Below, one piece after another: positions 62,103-64,000 of a stretch of DNA of 64,000 nt. The stretch covers positions 2,108,001-2,172,000 of the forward strand of contig NZ_CP045309.1 of NCBI RefSeq assembly GCF_009671205.1, given 5' to 3'. Within the stretch, counting starts at the first letter, position 1. Every line of letters begins with the position of its first letter. The stretch is from Micromonospora terminaliae (GTDB lineage Bacteria; Actinomycetota; Actinomycetes; Mycobacteriales; Micromonosporaceae). The notes beneath the pieces are model-generated. The model saw only the letters and a program-made list of their open reading frames with translations. It made no database searches and had not been told where the DNA came from. Both the position numbers and the translations under genes were made by a program.

Positions 62103-62651
62103 TTAAGTGGGGGACACAGTGGCGGTGGCAACCGTGCGCCCGGTGCCGTCGTGTGCGGTAACCGTCGGCGGCCGGCGAGAGCTCCAAACCACGATCAGGT
62201 GACCGTGGTACGGGACGGGTAGGTGGCGGCCGTTGACATGCAGTTCTGCGACCCCATGGCCGACGAGCACCGCCGATCCGCGCACCCATTGCCTGCCCCA
62301 CGGCAGCGGGGGGTTGCCGTCGCGCACGACGCCAGCGCTCCCACTCATCGCCACCTGGTAAGGCGGGAGGTCGTCGCGGGCCCGCTCGAACTCTTCCGCG
62401 GTGGGGTCTTCGTCGTACGACGCTCCGCCGCCGCCGAGCGTTCGCCAGGCTCCGTGGTTGTCGACGGCCAGCAGGTGCGTCTCGTCCCAGTAACAGCCAA
62501 CGCCTCGGCGTAGGAACCGTGTGGCGGCGACGTTGCCGTCCACGTCGACCGCGACCGGCGCGAAACGACGGCGCCGACTCAACCGCACGGGGCCGTCCGG
62601 CAACCCTGAAATGATCAGGCGCAGGCTCTCGGCCAAGGCGTCGTACGCCAC
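62103..62651 (-). CDS. Hypothetical protein
   Basis: 182 residues from GTG 62651, with AGGT thirteen bases upstream, so the start is not firm. It reads MAYDALAESLRLIISGLPDG, GCYWDETHLLAVDNHGAWRT, GGGGASYDEDPTAEEFERAR and GHGVAELHVNGRHLPVPYHG, ending with strands VVWSSRRPPTVTAHDGTGR. No signal or membrane segment; probably an all-beta protein. I do not recognise a family. It precedes the damaged conserved gene by 18 bp on the same strand, with which it may once have been co-transcribed, and is divergent from the metallophosphoesterase. Confidence 0.72.
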   Translation of the reverse strand: MAYDALAESLRLIISGLPDGPVRLSRRRRFAPVAVDVDGNVAATRFLRRGVGCYWDETHLLAVDNHGAWRTLGGGGASYDEDPTAEEFERARDDLPPYQVAMSGSAGVVRDGNPPLPWGRQWVRGSAVLVGHGVAELHVNGRHLPVPYHGHLIVVWSSRRPPTVTAHDGTGRTVATATVSPT

Positions 62652-62779
62652 CCGCTGACCGTACCTGAGCCGGGTCCCGGTCGCGGTCGATCACCTACGG
62701 CCGGATCCGTCCCGGTTTCCGGGCGTGGTCGATCCGGGCCGGACCGTGTCATGCTGCACGGACCGACGGGAGGACGACG

Positions 62780-63955
62780 ATGGCTGCTGGCGATGCCGTT
62801 CAGGTGCGGCCGGCGCGAGGGGCGCTGCGGCCGTTGGTGTCCGGGGCGACGCTTGTCGCGGTCCTGGCGTTGCTGTTCGGGCTGCCGTGGTGGACGTTGA
62901 CGGTGGCGGCGCGGTGGCCGGCGCCGGTGGTGGCCGCCGGCACGAGCGTGTTCGTCGTCGCGCTGGTCGCGTTTCCCGCCCTGATGTATCTCGGGCACGG
63001 CCGCCGGCGGCTGGACGCGGCGGCCCGCGCCGGGGACACACTGCTCGGCCTGGTCTGGATCCTGTTCGTCTGGGCGCTTATCGGAAACGTGGCCCGGCTC
63101 CCGCTGGCCGCGGCGGGGGTCGCCGATCCGGTGCGGTCCCGGGCGGTGGCAGTCGGTGCGGCGGTCGTCTCGGTCGTCCTGGCCGTGTGGGGGTACGCCG
63201 AGGCGATGCGGGTGCCCCGGGTGCGGCGGGTGGACGTCACCGTCGACCGGCTGGGCGCCGGTCTCGACGGGCTCCGCGTGGTGCTGCTGACCGACACCCA
63301 CTACGGCCCGATCGACCGGGCCCGCTGGTCCGCCCGCACCATTGAGGTGGTCAACGGGCTGGCCGCCGACATCGTCTGCCACACCGGTGACATCGCCGAC
63401 GGCACGGTCGATCAGCGCCGAGCCCAGGCGGCCCCGCTGGGTGCCGTCCAGGCCCGGCTGGCCCGGGTTTATGTGACGGGCAACCACGAGTACTACGGCG
63501 AGGCGCAGGGCTGGGTCGAGCACATGCGGGCCCTTGGCTGGGAGCCGCTGCACAACCGGCACCTGGTGGTGGAGCGGGGCGGTGCCCGGCTCGTAGTCGC
63601 CGGGGTGGACGACGTGACCGCGGCCTCGTCCGGCGTCGCCGGTCACCGGGCCGACCACGGCGCGGCGCTGGCCGGCACCGATCCGGGGCTGCCCGTGCTG
63701 TTGCTGGCGCACCAGCCGAAGCAGATCGGCGACGCGGTGGCGGCCGGCGTGGATCTGCAGCTGTCCGGGCACACCCACGGCGGTCAGATGTGGCCGTTCC
63801 ATTACCTGGTCCGGCTCGACCAGCCGGTCGTGCAGGGCCTGAGCCGGCACGGCCGGACCCAGCTCTACACGAGCCGGGGGACCGGTTTCTGGGGTCCGCC
63901 GTTCCGGATCTTCGCGCCGAGCGAGATCACCCTGCTCACCCTCCGGGCGGGGTAG
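62780..63955 (+). CDS. Membrane-anchored metallophosphoesterase (YkuE/YaeI-like)
   Basis: 391 residues from ATG 62780 with GGGAGG six bases upstream. Four hydrophobic segments fill the first 145 residues (ATLVAVLALLFGLPWWTLTV, LLGLVWILFVWALIGNVARL). The catalytic domain carries all metallophosphoesterase motifs: LTDTHYGP near 171, CHTGDIADG near 204, VTGNHEYYG near 234, LLAHQPKQ near 311 and LSGHTHGGQMWP near 330. Relatives hydrolyse UDP-diacylglucosamine or lipid-linked phosphates; the exact substrate is not shown by sequence. The active site is probably outside or at the membrane. It is monocistronic. Confidence 0.92.
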   Translation: MAAGDAVQVRPARGALRPLVSGATLVAVLALLFGLPWWTLTVAARWPAPVVAAGTSVFVVALVAFPALMYLGHGRRRLDAAARAGDTLLGLVWILFVWALIGNVARLPLAAAGVADPVRSRAVAVGAAVVSVVLAVWGYAEAMRVPRVRRVDVTVDRLGAGLDGLRVVLLTDTHYGPIDRARWSARTIEVVNGLAADIVCHTGDIADGTVDQRRAQAAPLGAVQARLARVYVTGNHEYYGEAQGWVEHMRALGWEPLHNRHLVVERGGARLVVAGVDDVTAASSGVAGHRADHGAALAGTDPGLPVLLLAHQPKQIGDAVAAGVDLQLSGHTHGGQMWPFHYLVRLDQPVVQGLSRHGRTQLYTSRGTGFWGPPFRIFAPSEITLLTLRAG

Positions 63956-64000
63956 CCCCGACCGGGCCCATACTTACCGGCCCCGCCTGAACGTGACGGG

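Noticed and set aside
1..64000. CRISPR array or cas genes
   Set aside because: No regularly spaced direct repeats and no Cas-like proteins were seen.

Overview
The window is high-GC DNA with strong third-position G/C bias, frequent GTG and TTG starts with GGAGG-type ribosome sites, ROK/LuxR(LAL)/MarR/HxlR/ArsR regulators, an AfsR-like XRE-NB-ARC regulator and very large secreted RHS proteins. This points to a filamentous actinomycete, most likely Micromonosporaceae (inference from gene styles, not a database match).

Layout. 1-5.2 kb: two large ATPase regulators on the minus strand (an XRE-NB-ARC protein cut by the window edge, and a LuxR-type LAL regulator), followed by a decay zone with a tyrosine-recombinase C-terminal scrap and a broken DUF5996 gene. 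5.5-11.3 kb: two alpha/beta hydrolases, a four-helix membrane protein, a truncated phosphohexuloisomerase, a frameshifted conserved hypothetical, an OGG-fold protein and two odd tRNA genes (Gly-GCC and Val-GAC). 11.3-14.6 kb: a second LAL regulator divergent from a small membrane protein. 14.6-20 kb: a mosaic of broken genes (DUF3085, transposase scraps, an IS110 start) around an intact MarR-MFS-DUF1330 operon. 20-24.5 kb: LtrA, a small conserved protein and a frameshifted glycogen-debranching-type glucosidase.

24.9-37.1 kb holds two giant divergent secreted proteins: a DNRLRE/LamG/FG-GAP protein (minus) and a 2,166-residue RHS protein (plus). The RHS protein ends in a DUF6973-like tip and is followed 33 bp later by a lipoprotein that is a candidate immunity protein. 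A second polymorphic-toxin candidate lies at 48.4-50.7 kb. It has a signal peptide, thrombospondin-type Ca repeats, a pre-toxin hydrophobic segment and a PD-(D/E)XK-like nuclease tip. A small cytosolic protein (47.8-48.3 kb) follows it as possible immunity partner. Between these loci (37.5-48 kb) are a ligase fragment, a small basic protein, ArsR, an MDR oxidoreductase, DinB, DUF5134, DUF899 with a divergent HxlR, PhzF and an MFS exporter.

51.5-61.3 kb looks like a chitosan/chito-oligosaccharide utilisation locus: a secreted GH20 hexosaminidase and GH2 exo-glucosaminidase on the plus strand, converging on a minus-strand sugar ABC importer (binding lipoprotein plus two permeases, no ATPase) and a frameshift-ridden SIS-domain isomerase, with a divergent ROK regulator. 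A shared sequence built on TTTGTTAAG lies upstream of both the hexosaminidase and the importer and is the likely common operator. 61.4-64 kb has a broken conserved gene, a hypothetical protein and a membrane metallophosphoesterase. The number of single-base frameshifts in otherwise well-conserved genes is unusual; some could be sequencing errors.
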